Shown piece by piece: positions 14,306 through 20,609 of a stretch of DNA of 20,609 nucleotides. The number at the start of each line of letters is the position of its first letter. The stretch's first letter is position 1. Source of the DNA: a virus. A model generated the notes under the pieces. That model saw nothing but the letters and a program-made list of their open reading frames with translations. It ran no database searches and had not been told where the DNA came from. The position numbers and the translations under genes were made by a program. Location of the stretch: positions 1 through 20,609 of the IMG/VR virus record IMGVR_UViG_3300036766_000535, one strand, 5' to 3'.

Positions 14306-15894
14306 CGGATCGCCTCCATGATCGCGCGGCCGGATTGATCCGGCGCGGGAATAGCACTGCCATTCCCTTTTTTCGCGGCCGCGAGCGCCTCAGCACCCTG
14401 ACGCATGAAATCGTACAAGCCCATACCCCTGCGCATCCGGAACCAGTTGACGGCCTGCGTCATGGCGTCCGTCTCGTCGTCGTGCTTAGTGCCGAGTCCG
14501 TCGAATCCGCTCACTTCGGTCAGGAAAATCTCAACGCCGGGCATCGCCTTTGGATCCGGCAGGTAAAGGTTGCCGGCCTCGTGCTCAGGCTGCATCGCAT
14601 AGGCTCGCGCCGCTTTCCCGCCCTCGGGCTGGATCGCCACCACGCCCGGAATCTCCCGGCTGAGGGTCTCGATTACCGCAGACCCGTTGGCTTTGTCCTC
14701 GATGAGTACCGCGATCGCCTGCGGGAATAGCGCCTTGACCGCGCGCACCGCAATTACCGTTGCGGCGAATCCGAGGTGTTCCCGAACCCGGTGCAGCAGG
14801 TATTTATCCGCACCCTTGCGTCCCCAGGCCTGGATCGCAACGTAATCGCTAGTCGCCGCATCCTTGAAGGTACAGTCCACGCTGATGACGACCTCTTGAA
14901 AGGCCGGAGCGTCGAGGTAGAATTTCCAATCCTTGCGCGCGAAGATGATCCCGCCCCGGCTGGCCGGGTCCTGATTCAACTGTGCTGCGGTATGATAGGC
15001 GCCGAGGGAGCCTTCGAGCACCGTAACCGCAGCCTCGTCCACCCGCTCCGCGTGTAGGAGCTCACCCTTGACCTTGCGCGGATCGACGAACCCTAGCGAG
15101 GTCGTCATACTCTTTTCCGGGTCGTACCGCATCGGCAGGACTAGGTGATCCCAGCCGGTTTCTTCGGCCAGCAAGTGACCCGTCAGGTCGCGCTCATTGA
15201 CCCGCTGGTGGACCACCACTACCGCATCGCTCGCCGGATCGTTGCCCCGCGTCGCCATCGTGCCTTTCCAGAATTCGATGGAGGCGTTGATCGCAACCGC
15301 TGAGTCCGCTTCCTTCGCACTGATCGGGTCGTCGATGATCCGCCGGTCCCCGCCGAATCCGGTAGCGCCGGCATCGGTGCTAGTCACTACACGCATGCCC
15401 CGCTTGTCGTTTTCGTATCGAGTCTTGACGTTCTGGTCGCCGGTCATGCGGAACCGATCTCCGAACGCCGCCTGATACCTCGGGGATTCGATTATTCGCC
15501 TACTATCGACCGCGTCGCGCATCGCCAAGTCCTTAGCATAGGACGCGGTCAGATAAGCGAGCCACGGCTTTGAAATCCATTCCCAGGCCGGCCAGGTCTG
15601 GGAAACGAGCGTCGACTTGAGACTGCGGAACGGCATGCTAATGATGAGCCGCTGAATCTTGCCATCCGTCACCGCCTGCAAATGATCGCAGATCGCGTGG
15701 ATGTGCCAGTTATCCATAAACGGCGTTCCCGGCCATAGCACCGGCCATGCAAACTCGCGTAGGAAAACATGAAGATCGGCCTCGGCGACCTTAGCGAGCC
15801 TACGCCCGTACTCTGCTGCCGCCGCTGCGCGCAAGGCCACTAAGTCGCCGCTACGCGCCATGATCATCTCGACGACGTTATCCTCACGCCTCAT
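14302..15894 (-). CDS. terL: Terminase large subunit (packaging ATPase and nuclease)
   Basis: A 530-residue protein. The ATPase half has QRLIISMPFRSLKSTLVSQT at 81-100, where the Walker A keeps P, R, K93 and S94 but has Leu where many terminases have Gly, followed by LAYLTASYAKDLA, TSTDAGATGFGGDRRIIDDP (Walker B near 184-190, D188/D189) and VVVVHQRVNERDLTGHLL. The nuclease half has D340 in VVISVDCTFKDAATSDYVAI, E399-D400 in LIEDKANGSAVI and the acidic cluster KHDDETDAMTQAVNW at 470-484, the three acidic groups of the RNase H-like nuclease. It motors DNA into the prohead and cuts concatemers. It shares ATGA with the small subunit gene. Confidence 0.93.
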   Translation of the reverse strand: MRREDNVVEMIMARSGDLVALRAAAAAEYGRRLAKVAEADLHVFLREFAWPVLWPGTPFMDNWHIHAICDHLQAVTDGKIQRLIISMPFRSLKSTLVSQTWPAWEWISKPWLAYLTASYAKDLAMRDAVDSRRIIESPRYQAAFGDRFRMTGDQNVKTRYENDKRGMRVVTSTDAGATGFGGDRRIIDDPISAKEADSAVAINASIEFWKGTMATRGNDPASDAVVVVHQRVNERDLTGHLLAEETGWDHLVLPMRYDPEKSMTTSLGFVDPRKVKGELLHAERVDEAAVTVLEGSLGAYHTAAQLNQDPASRGGIIFARKDWKFYLDAPAFQEVVISVDCTFKDAATSDYVAIQAWGRKGADKYLLHRVREHLGFAATVIAVRAVKALFPQAIAVLIEDKANGSAVIETLSREIPGVVAIQPEGGKAARAYAMQPEHEAGNLYLPDPKAMPGVEIFLTEVSGFDGLGTKHDDETDAMTQAVNWFRMRRGMGLYDFMRQGAEALAAAKKGNGSAIPAPDQSGRAIMEAIR

Positions 15895-16349
15895 CGCATC
15901 GGCACCAGGTCGTCGAGCTTCTTGAGTAGCGCCTTCAAATCCTCTGCGGACATGGCAAGGAGCTTGCCTTTATCCACAAAGTCAATCGGCGTACCATCGG
16001 GATTCTGCAGCGCCAGATTATTCGTCTCGCGCCAGCGCGCCCGCGTTTTCAGCCAGAAAAAGATTGAGGCCGGATGCCCCTTGCGGATCAACTCAAACAG
16101 CTTTCCGGCGACGAAGCTATTCGCCCTGAGCAGCCCTTCGTCGAGTTCAGTGCGGAAGTGCTTCTCAAACGCCTTGTGCCCGATAGGCGCATTCGTCCGC
16201 GAGTTGATCACCAGCTTGCACATTTCCTCTTGAGGAATGCCGAATGCGGCGAACATCATGACCTGTTTCCGCTGTTCGGCGGTCGGCTTGAATACCGGCA
16301 TGCCGGGTTTCTTTGCGCCGGTCTTGGCGATTGTCTTAGCGGCTTTCAC
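15891..16349 (-). CDS. Probable terminase small subunit (152 aa)
   Basis: The start is GTG 16349, which shares GTGA with the methyltransferase stop. The basic N-terminus is followed by a helix-turn-helix-like stretch: FKPTAEQRKQVMMFAAFGIP, QEEMCKLVI, PIGHKAFEKHF (residues 20-66), then helices with LLRANSFVAGKLFELIRKG and a WLKTRARWRET segment. Proteins of this kind often stand directly before the large terminase in environmental phages and are taken as the DNA-recognising small subunit. The family is not certain from sequence alone; the call leans on position. The C-terminal helix (LSAEDLKALLKKLDDL type) may form the oligomer or contact the large subunit. Confidence 0.7.
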   Translation of the reverse strand: MKAAKTIAKTGAKKPGMPVFKPTAEQRKQVMMFAAFGIPQEEMCKLVINSRTNAPIGHKAFEKHFRTELDEGLLRANSFVAGKLFELIRKGHPASIFFWLKTRARWRETNNLALQNPDGTPIDFVDKGKLLAMSAEDLKALLKKLDDLVPMR

Positions 16350-17959
16350 GCGGCTATCCTCTGCAATTCGAGGCGCTCAGTCCGGACCTCGGCGAATGTC
16401 TCTCCGCTTGATTCCAGCGTCGCCTGCTTGCCAGTGAATTGTTGCCAGCGCAGGACAGATACGTCGCAGTATGCCTGGCTCAGTTCCATGCCGAACCCGG
16501 CTCGGCCAGTGCGCTCGCACGCCATCAGCGTCGAACCCGAACCGAGGAACGGATCGAATACCGAGTCGCCTTCGTCGGTGTAGGCCTTAATGAAAAATTC
16601 AGGCAGGCCGACAGGGAAAGCTGCGGCGTGCCCGAGTGCTGTATGCGACGAATTGAACGTCGGCAGGCGGTTGCCTGGATAGGCTAAGCCGGGGCCGATG
16701 TATTCGCCGGGTGCAGCGTTCGTGCCTTGCGCCGTAGCTGCAAATGACGATTGCGACGTGCCGTTGCGTCTCGGTTTCTTTTTCGCCGCGCCAAACATTG
16801 CGCTATTGCCACCTTGCGCGGAGGCCCATGATGTGTTCCCAACACCCGGCCCACCAGCTATCGGCACATCGTCGGACTCGTGGCGCACCACCTCCGGGTT
16901 CATCTTCCACCGGCCGCGCGTGAACTGGTAGACCGGCTCGAATTGATTCTTGAACCGCTGCGTGACCGACTTCGGCACGCCGTTGCGCTCCCAGCAGAAC
17001 TCAGTTGCAAAGTGCCAGCCCCAACTGCGGACGTGCGCGATCACCAGATCGAACACGTACAGATCGGTGTCGAGGCCCGCGCCCGGCGGCTTGATGTTGA
17101 CAAACCACGAACCGTCCGGCTCGATTGCCGCAGCAATGTTCGCCGCAACCGGTGCGAACCATTCGACATATTCGCGCGGCGGTATCGGCCTGAACCCACT
17201 CGACTCGTCGTAGTCGCGCTGCTCGGCATACGGCGGCGAGGTGAATGCCAGATTCAGCGCGCGGCCATCGAGCAGCTGCGCTACTTGCGCCGGATCGCGG
17301 CAGTCACCCACCATGATCCGGTGCGCGCCCAGCACCCACAGGTCACCAGCCCGCGACACCGGCACCACCGGCGCAGGCGGAACATCGTCCGGATCAGTAA
17401 GTCCGCTCGACGTTCCGAGAATACTGTCCAGATCGCCGACCTCGAAACCTAGTACCGACAGATCAAATCCATCAAGCCTCAAATCGCCTAGTTCCAAGGA
17501 CAACAGGGCTTCATCCCAGCCGGCACGCAACGCCAATTGGTTGTCGGCGATCACATAGGCCCGCTTCTGCGCTGCGGTGAGACCGGTCAGGTCGATGCAG
17601 GGGACCAGGCCATGCTGCGCCCGCGATATCTCGCGCCCGGCGTCCCACAGCTTCTGTGCGGCCTGGATTCGGCCATGACCGGCAATGATGCCCTTCGTGC
17701 CGTCAAGCAGAACCGGATTCGTCCAGCCGAACTCGATCAGCGACTGGCAGATTGCCTCGATTTGCTCCGGACTGTGGGTGCGCGCGTTCTTGGGATAGGC
17801 GACGAGGTCCCCGATGGGACGGTACAGAATTTCAAGGCGGAGAGGATTGCTGGGCGCGGTCGGCGATGGCGCGCGGCTTTCCTTGCGCCGGTTTATAAAC
17901 GCTCTTTTCTTGACCTTTTTCGGAGGCGCCTTTGCCGTCCCGACCCCGACCTTCGACAT
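16346..17959 (-). CDS. ParB-like domain fused to DNA methyltransferase (N4-cytosine/N6-adenine, beta-type order)
   Basis: The start chosen is ATG 17959 (537 residues); the TTG at 18001 lies against a promoter -10 and is rejected. The N-terminal 30 residues are basic. Residues 46-142 are a ParB/Srx-like nucleotide-binding domain: YRPIGDLVAYPKNARTHSPE, GHGR at 94-97 and QKRAYVIADNQLALRAGWDE. Residues 205-510 are the methyltransferase: motif IV TSPPY at 240-244, then the target region, with motif I FDPFLGSGST at 468-477 after it, the beta-class order. SPPY is common in N4-cytosine and some N6-adenine enzymes, so the modified base is open. Such ParB-methyltransferase fusions are frequent in phages and may modify phage DNA against host restriction. 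No partner nuclease is seen. Confidence 0.9.
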   Translation of the reverse strand: MSKVGVGTAKAPPKKVKKRAFINRRKESRAPSPTAPSNPLRLEILYRPIGDLVAYPKNARTHSPEQIEAICQSLIEFGWTNPVLLDGTKGIIAGHGRIQAAQKLWDAGREISRAQHGLVPCIDLTGLTAAQKRAYVIADNQLALRAGWDEALLSLELGDLRLDGFDLSVLGFEVGDLDSILGTSSGLTDPDDVPPAPVVPVSRAGDLWVLGAHRIMVGDCRDPAQVAQLLDGRALNLAFTSPPYAEQRDYDESSGFRPIPPREYVEWFAPVAANIAAAIEPDGSWFVNIKPPGAGLDTDLYVFDLVIAHVRSWGWHFATEFCWERNGVPKSVTQRFKNQFEPVYQFTRGRWKMNPEVVRHESDDVPIAGGPGVGNTSWASAQGGNSAMFGAAKKKPRRNGTSQSSFAATAQGTNAAPGEYIGPGLAYPGNRLPTFNSSHTALGHAAAFPVGLPEFFIKAYTDEGDSVFDPFLGSGSTLMACERTGRAGFGMELSQAYCDVSVLRWQQFTGKQATLESSGETFAEVRTERLELQRIAA

Positions 17960-17988
17960 ATCTGAGAGGCCCGTTGCAGATTTCGCGC

Positions 17989-18016
17989 ATTTTATCCGCA
18001 AAGTTGGGGATGTAAA
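17989..18016 (-). promoter_or_regulatory. Predicted sigma70-type promoter before the ParB-methyltransferase and late genes
   Basis: On the minus strand TTTACA (18016-18011), a 16-base gap and TAAAAT (17994-17989) form a good -35/-10 pair. Transcription would start about 30 bases before the chosen ATG 17959 and could read through terminase, portal and head genes. The -35 sits in TCCTTTACATC, the same 11-base word found at the other promoter-like site (18469-18497). Confidence 0.5.
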
Positions 18017-18075
18017 GGAAAATCTAGGGTTTTATGGGCTTTTCTATAGAATTCAGATATTTACCAATTCCGACT

Positions 18076-18147
18076 TGGTAGCGGGCAACCGAATCGAACG
18101 GTTCCATCCGAGGTTATGGGCCTCGGCGACTCCCAGCGACGCCCGCG
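18076..18147 (-). tRNA. tRNA with CAT anticodon (Met or Ile2), encoded CCA, reduced D-arm
   Basis: Reading the minus strand: acceptor CGCGGGC (18147-18141) pairs with GCCCGCT (18086-18080) in six pairs, with C1 opposite T72. Anticodon stem CGAGG/CCTCG (18125-18121, 18113-18109) closes a 7-base loop CCCATAA with anticodon CAT (18118-18116). The T-arm AACCG/CGGTT closes TTCGATT. Discriminator A (18079) and CCA (18078-18076) are encoded. The segment between acceptor and anticodon stems is only 15 bases and forms at most a 2-3 pair D-stem, and position 33 is C. An unpaired C1:72 is a hallmark of bacterial initiator tRNA, but the GGG/CCC anticodon-stem signature is incomplete. It could be a functional odd tRNA or a decaying one. 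The region around (18525-18002) has no convincing protein gene. Confidence 0.65.
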
Positions 18148-18329
18148 AATTTTTCCATAGCTCCGGCCCTTTCCCTCTTCTGAACCGGAAAGGATTCAGG
18201 TAGCGCAGGTACTCGTTACCCCTCATTGAGGACCAAGTTGACGGCCGGTGGGTCAGCGCCTGGATTTTTCCCCGCATGTGACGTAGCTGCGAGCAACGAC
18301 CTGTGTCGCCGGTCTGCGGCTCAGACGTG

Positions 18330-18412
18330 AAAAACCCTTTGCAGGACGAGCTACGGGTAGCAATCGGGGATGACGTAGGGCAAACCGAACCGCAACCCGC
18401 CCTGCAAAGGGT
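18330..18412 (-). terminator. 12-bp inverted repeat with T run: structured RNA end or terminator
   Basis: ACCCTTTGCAGG (18412-18401) and CCTGCAAAGGGT (18345-18334) are perfectly complementary, separated by 55 bases, and the second arm runs into TTTTT (18334-18330). The enclosed part itself contains pairable pieces (GGGC/GCCC, and GCTAC-CC-GTAGC). This is longer than a simple terminator loop and may be the 3' end of a small structured RNA. Confidence 0.45.
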
Positions 18413-18468
18413 GCTACATCAACCTTTCTCGCTGCTACACGAGGCTCGCGCATATCCGAGCGGGAATC

Positions 18469-18497
18469 ATTTTCCCCCTATTCCGTTCCGATGTAAA
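18469..18497 (-). promoter_or_regulatory. Promoter-like site upstream of the structured RNA and tRNA
   Basis: TTTACA (18497-18492), a 17-base gap and GAAAAT (18474-18469; four of six consensus -10 bases). The -35 lies in TCCTTTACATC, exactly repeated at the promoter near 18011. Start of transcription would be near 18462, before the hairpin at 18412-18330. There is no protein gene directly after it. Confidence 0.4.
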
Positions 18498-18525
18498 GGA
18501 CTTTTTGAAACTTAGGCGGTTGAGG

Positions 18526-18864
18526 CTACTTGCGGCTAAGGTATTCCGCGACCAGCTTGATCGTCCAGGCCAGGAGCTTCACGTCCGAGAGCTTGTGGGC
18601 CAGGTAAAACGCGCGCCGCCGATCGCGGTGCAGCCCATTATGGCAGGCTTTGCAAAGCGGGATGCTGGCGAAGTCGCTGTGACCGCCGCGCACGAATTCG
18701 AGGTGGTGCGCTTCGTCGGCCCGAACCCGTCGGCCATAGCAGTTTAGGCAGACGACGCATGGAAGCTGATGGAGCAGCGCGAGGTATTCGGGGCCGGTCA
18801 GAATGGCTCCGCGGTACGCTCGGCAAACGACCGCGACCGCTTGATCCCGCGCTCGGCCATCCAT
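18526..18864 (-). CDS. HNH / Ref-like phage nuclease (112 aa)
   Basis: Residues 36-79 hold a Cys/His metal and HNH core: C36-x2-C39 in LPCVVCLNC, HH at 53-54 in DEAHHLEF, the SIPLCKACHNGLH segment with C71, C74, H75 and H79. Such small HNH proteins of the Ref/DUF968 type occur beside recombination genes in phages; P1 Ref is a RecA-dependent nuclease. The C-terminal helices (LLAWTIKLVAEYL) are typical. ATG 18864 makes a 67-base overlap with the NinB-like gene, so a later start is possible, but it should be before Cys36. It probably acts in DNA recombination or repair together with its neighbour. Confidence 0.7.
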   Translation of the reverse strand: MDGRARDQAVAVVCRAYRGAILTGPEYLALLHQLPCVVCLNCYGRRVRADEAHHLEFVRGGHSDFASIPLCKACHNGLHRDRRRAFYLAHKLSDVKLLAWTIKLVAEYLSRK

Positions 18865-19178
18865 GCGTCGGTAAAAGCGAGAATCTCGGATGCCTCCGGC
18901 TTGGAGAGGCGGCTATCGCGCCGATAGACCACGTCGAAGCCGTCGCCGTCGATCGCGGGCAGGATTTCGGCGTCGCGTTCGTGATACCGCTCCCAGGCGA
19001 GTATAATGAGCTGCTTCCACTTCTTCGCGCCGATGCGGTGCCCGGAGCCTTCGGGCCAGTCGCGCCCTCGGTCAATATCGAGGCACATAAGCTGAAAGGC
19101 GACCTTCTGCGGCTCGGTAATGACCTCGATAAGCTGGTGGCAATGCGGGCAGCGCGAGGTGAAAAAGGATTCGCTCAC
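18798..19178 (-). CDS. NinB-like phage recombination protein (126 aa)
   Basis: GTG 19178 shares GTGA with the methyltransferase stop. The C-terminal two thirds fit lambda NinB: KKWKQLIILAWERYHERDAE at 52-71, LPAIDGDGFDVVYR at 73-86 and the SRLSKPEASEILAFTDAWMA then ERGI segment at 89-112. NinB binds single-stranded DNA and promotes recombination through RecF-like pathways. The N-terminus carries an extra CPHC (10-13) and C32, a possible zinc knuckle that lambda NinB lacks. The gene neighbours a Ref-like nuclease, as in a recombination pair. Resemblance is by memory of the lambda protein. Confidence 0.68.
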   Translation of the reverse strand: MSESFFTSRCPHCHQLIEVITEPQKVAFQLMCLDIDRGRDWPEGSGHRIGAKKWKQLIILAWERYHERDAEILPAIDGDGFDVVYRRDSRLSKPEASEILAFTDAWMAERGIKRSRSFAERTAEPF

Positions 19179-20609
19179 AGGGAATCTTGATGCGTAAATT
19201 CCGCGCGCTGGACCTCGTCCTGGCCGTCACTGAACAGTTCCATGCCGACTTGCTGGGTTCGGTCTGCGACCAACTTTTCATAGTCGCCGTTCAGTTCAAT
19301 CAGCAGCCATTTCCTGCCTAGCGCCTCGGCTACCTGCCCGGTTGTGCCGCTGCCTCCGAACGGGTCAAGCACGGTGTCGCCCGGCTTGCTACCGGCTAGG
19401 ATGCAGGGTTCGATCAGCGCGGGCGGGAAGGTGGCGAAATGCGCCTCGCTGTATGGCTGCGTGGTCACTGTCCACACGCTGCGCTTGTTGCGGGTTTCGG
19501 TGCCTGTTACATATCCGCCCGATGGATGCCGGTTTCCGTCATTCCTGCCGCTATCTTCGCTATACGTGCCGCTAGGCTTGAACACCGCTTTCATGTTGCC
19601 GTTGGTCTTGCCGGGCACGCGATCACTGCCGGCCTGATTTTCTAAGTTAGGCTGCGACAGCCTCTCGACCGACGAATACGATAACGGTTCCGCAATCGCC
19701 GCAGCATCGAAGTAATACCGCTCGCTCTTGCTCAGCAGGAAAATGTATTCATGCGACTTTGTGCAACGGTCAGTCACGCTCTCAGGCATCGGGTTCGGCT
19801 TCGAGTTGTGCGTCAGCACGCCGGATGCGAGCGCGAACAGGTGTGGCTCGTCGGCAACGCCAACGTCGTAGACCCATCGGCAACGGCCCTTCTCGACACG
19901 CACTACGTCATCGCGCGAGCGTTCATTGTGATGGCCGCTGCGCGTCATCCTCAACTCGCCTTTGAATGATGGCCGTTCGCCATTTTGGAATTTTGAAATG
20001 GTAGGATTGAGCGTCAGCGTCCAATCAAGCCTCGCGCACGCAGTTCGTAGGTCTTGCTCCAGCGCGTAGTTGCGACAGAATCCAAGCCGCCAGCGTTGGT
20101 TCTTTTCCTCCCAATGTCCATCGCCGTCGAGATACCCGCGCAGGTACTCGGCAAGAAAGCGGTCGCTGTATCGCCACACCATTGGGGAAATATGCTTGTT
20201 GATCGCCGTCTTGCCTGAAACGAACTCGCGTACCAAACCAACCAGCAGCTTGCCGTACAGTCTGACATTCATGCAGTTGCCGCTGACTGTGCGCGTTGCG
20301 CTGCCGCCATAGGCCGCAGCGATCCGTTGCAATCTCTCCCATCGCACCGATTCCTTGGCGTGACCGGCGATCTGTATCGTGTCGGCCGCCATACTGCCTT
20401 CGGCCAAATACAGACCGGCGAACCACGCTGCGTCATCGCTTACGTGCGCGGGTGACTTCGGCGCATCCGGTTCTGGCAATCTGGAGCGCACCAGCCGGTC
20501 CCCAGGCTTTATCTCGGACGCTTCGAGTAGTCCGCGCGCCGTTGGAAACTTGTGCGTCGGTGTGCAGGAGACACGCTCACCGCTGCGCAATACCAGCGTC
20601 AACTCGGTA
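19175..20609 (-). CDS. DNA methyltransferase interrupted by an intein, C-terminal part (5' end off the window)
   Basis: The frame is open across the right edge; TTG 20602 is not a true start. The first about 268 residues in the window are intein (separate entry). The extein resumes at S (19804) with SKPNPMPESVTDRCTKSHEY, then IFLLSKSERYYFDAAAI, the conserved region of beta-class phage and bacterial methyltransferases that follows the DPPY motif. At the C-terminus, VWTVTTQPYSEAHFATFPPA, LIEPCILAGSKPGDTVLDPF and GGSGTTGQVAEALGRKWLLI hold motifs X and I. The missing N-terminal extein should carry motif IV. The target base is N6-adenine or N4-cytosine. The intein must splice out before the enzyme is active. 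The gene stop overlaps the NinB-like start as GTGA. Confidence 0.88.
   Translation of the reverse strand, partial: TELTLVLRSGERVSCTPTHKFPTARGLLEASEIKPGDRLVRSRLPEPDAPKSPAHVSDDAAWFAGLYLAEGSMAADTIQIAGHAKESVRWERLQRIAAAYGGSATRTVSGNCMNVRLYGKLLVGLVREFVSGKTAINKHISPMVWRYSDRFLAEYLRGYLDGDGHWEEKNQRWRLGFCRNYALEQDLRTACARLDWTLTLNPTISKFQNGERPSFKGELRMTRSGHHNERSRDDVVRVEKGRCRWVYDVGVADEPHLFALASGVLTHNSKPNPMPESVTDRCTKSHEYIFLLSKSERYYFDAAAIAEPLSYSSVERLSQPNLENQAGSDRVPGKTNGNMKAVFKPSGTYSEDSGRNDGNRHPSGGYVTGTETRNKRSVWTVTTQPYSEAHFATFPPALIEPCILAGSKPGDTVLDPFGGSGTTGQVAEALGRKWLLIELNGDYEKLVADRTQQVGMELFSDGQDEVQRAEFTHQDSL
19805..20609 (-). mobile_element. LAGLIDADG intein, C-terminal part
   Basis: Residue numbers count from the TTG at 20602. 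Block B: CTPTHKF at 13-19 (T14, H17). Homing endonuclease blocks: WFAGLYLAEGS at 60-70 and LAEYLRGYLDGDGHW at 150-164 are the two LAGLIDADG helices with acidic residues E68 and D159/D161. Block F: RWVYDVGVADEPHLFALASG at 242-261; block G: GVLTHN at 261-266, with the penultimate His and terminal Asn, followed by Ser+1. All splicing residues at the C-terminus are intact. Block A with the first Cys or Ser is off the edge. It is inserted directly before KPNPMPES, a highly conserved motif, as inteins prefer. Confidence 0.92.

Noticed and set aside
18053-18277. A 74-residue minus-strand frame (MRGKIQALTH...)
   Set aside because: It runs straight through the tRNA on the same strand and has no good ribosome site or family resemblance. 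A shorter start at ATG 18223 has the same problem.
18253-18453. A 66-residue minus-strand frame over the 12-bp inverted repeat
   Set aside because: Arg-rich product without a ribosome site; the region is better explained as structured RNA.
1-20609. CRISPR array, insertion sequence or integrase
   Set aside because: No regular spaced direct repeats, terminal inverted repeats with transposase, or integrase motifs were seen. A tRNA alone does not prove an attachment site.

Overview
The window is part of the genome of a tailed double-stranded DNA bacteriophage or prophage (Caudoviricetes, HK97-type head). It has a terminase, portal, MuF-like head protein, prohead protease and the start of an HK97-like major capsid protein in the usual late-gene order. 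Every convincing gene lies on the minus strand, so the operon reads from right to left. The DNA is GC-rich and tightly packed. Many neighbouring genes share a 4-base ATGA or GTGA overlap, which suggests translational coupling. The host cannot be named; the base composition, the NinB-like protein and the lipoprotein fit a GC-rich Gram-negative host, but this is inference.

Right part (about 20609-18526): the C-terminal part of a DNA methyltransferase interrupted by a LAGLIDADG intein, then a NinB-like recombination protein and an HNH/Ref-like nuclease. Next comes a 520-base stretch without a convincing protein gene (18525-18002). It holds two promoter-like sites that share an 11-base word, a 12-base-pair hairpin ending in a T run, and a CAT-anticodon tRNA with encoded CCA and a shrunken D-arm.

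Middle (17959-12295): a ParB-methyltransferase fusion, the probable small terminase, the large terminase, two small unknown genes and the portal protein. After the portal (12298-4935) comes a long run of fibre, decoration or appendage genes: a fibre-like protein, a structural protein, a KOW-like small protein, a protein with about 18 copies of a 19-residue repeat, the MuF-like protein, another fibre protein, a LamG/FnIII protein whose middle is unusually AT-rich, a lipoprotein and two small proteins.

Left part (4931-1): a striking fusion of an inorganic-pyrophosphatase-like domain to a complete-looking type IB topoisomerase, two small genes, and a long prohead protease/scaffold protein. The major capsid gene follows and is cut after codon 48 by what reads as a group I intron. 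P1 to P6a, the 5' strand of P7 and both strands of P3 can be drawn by hand. The intron carries a Vsr/DUF559-like homing endonuclease that runs off the left edge. The window therefore holds two different self-splicing, nuclease-bearing elements in one phage: an intron in the capsid gene and an intein in a methyltransferase gene.
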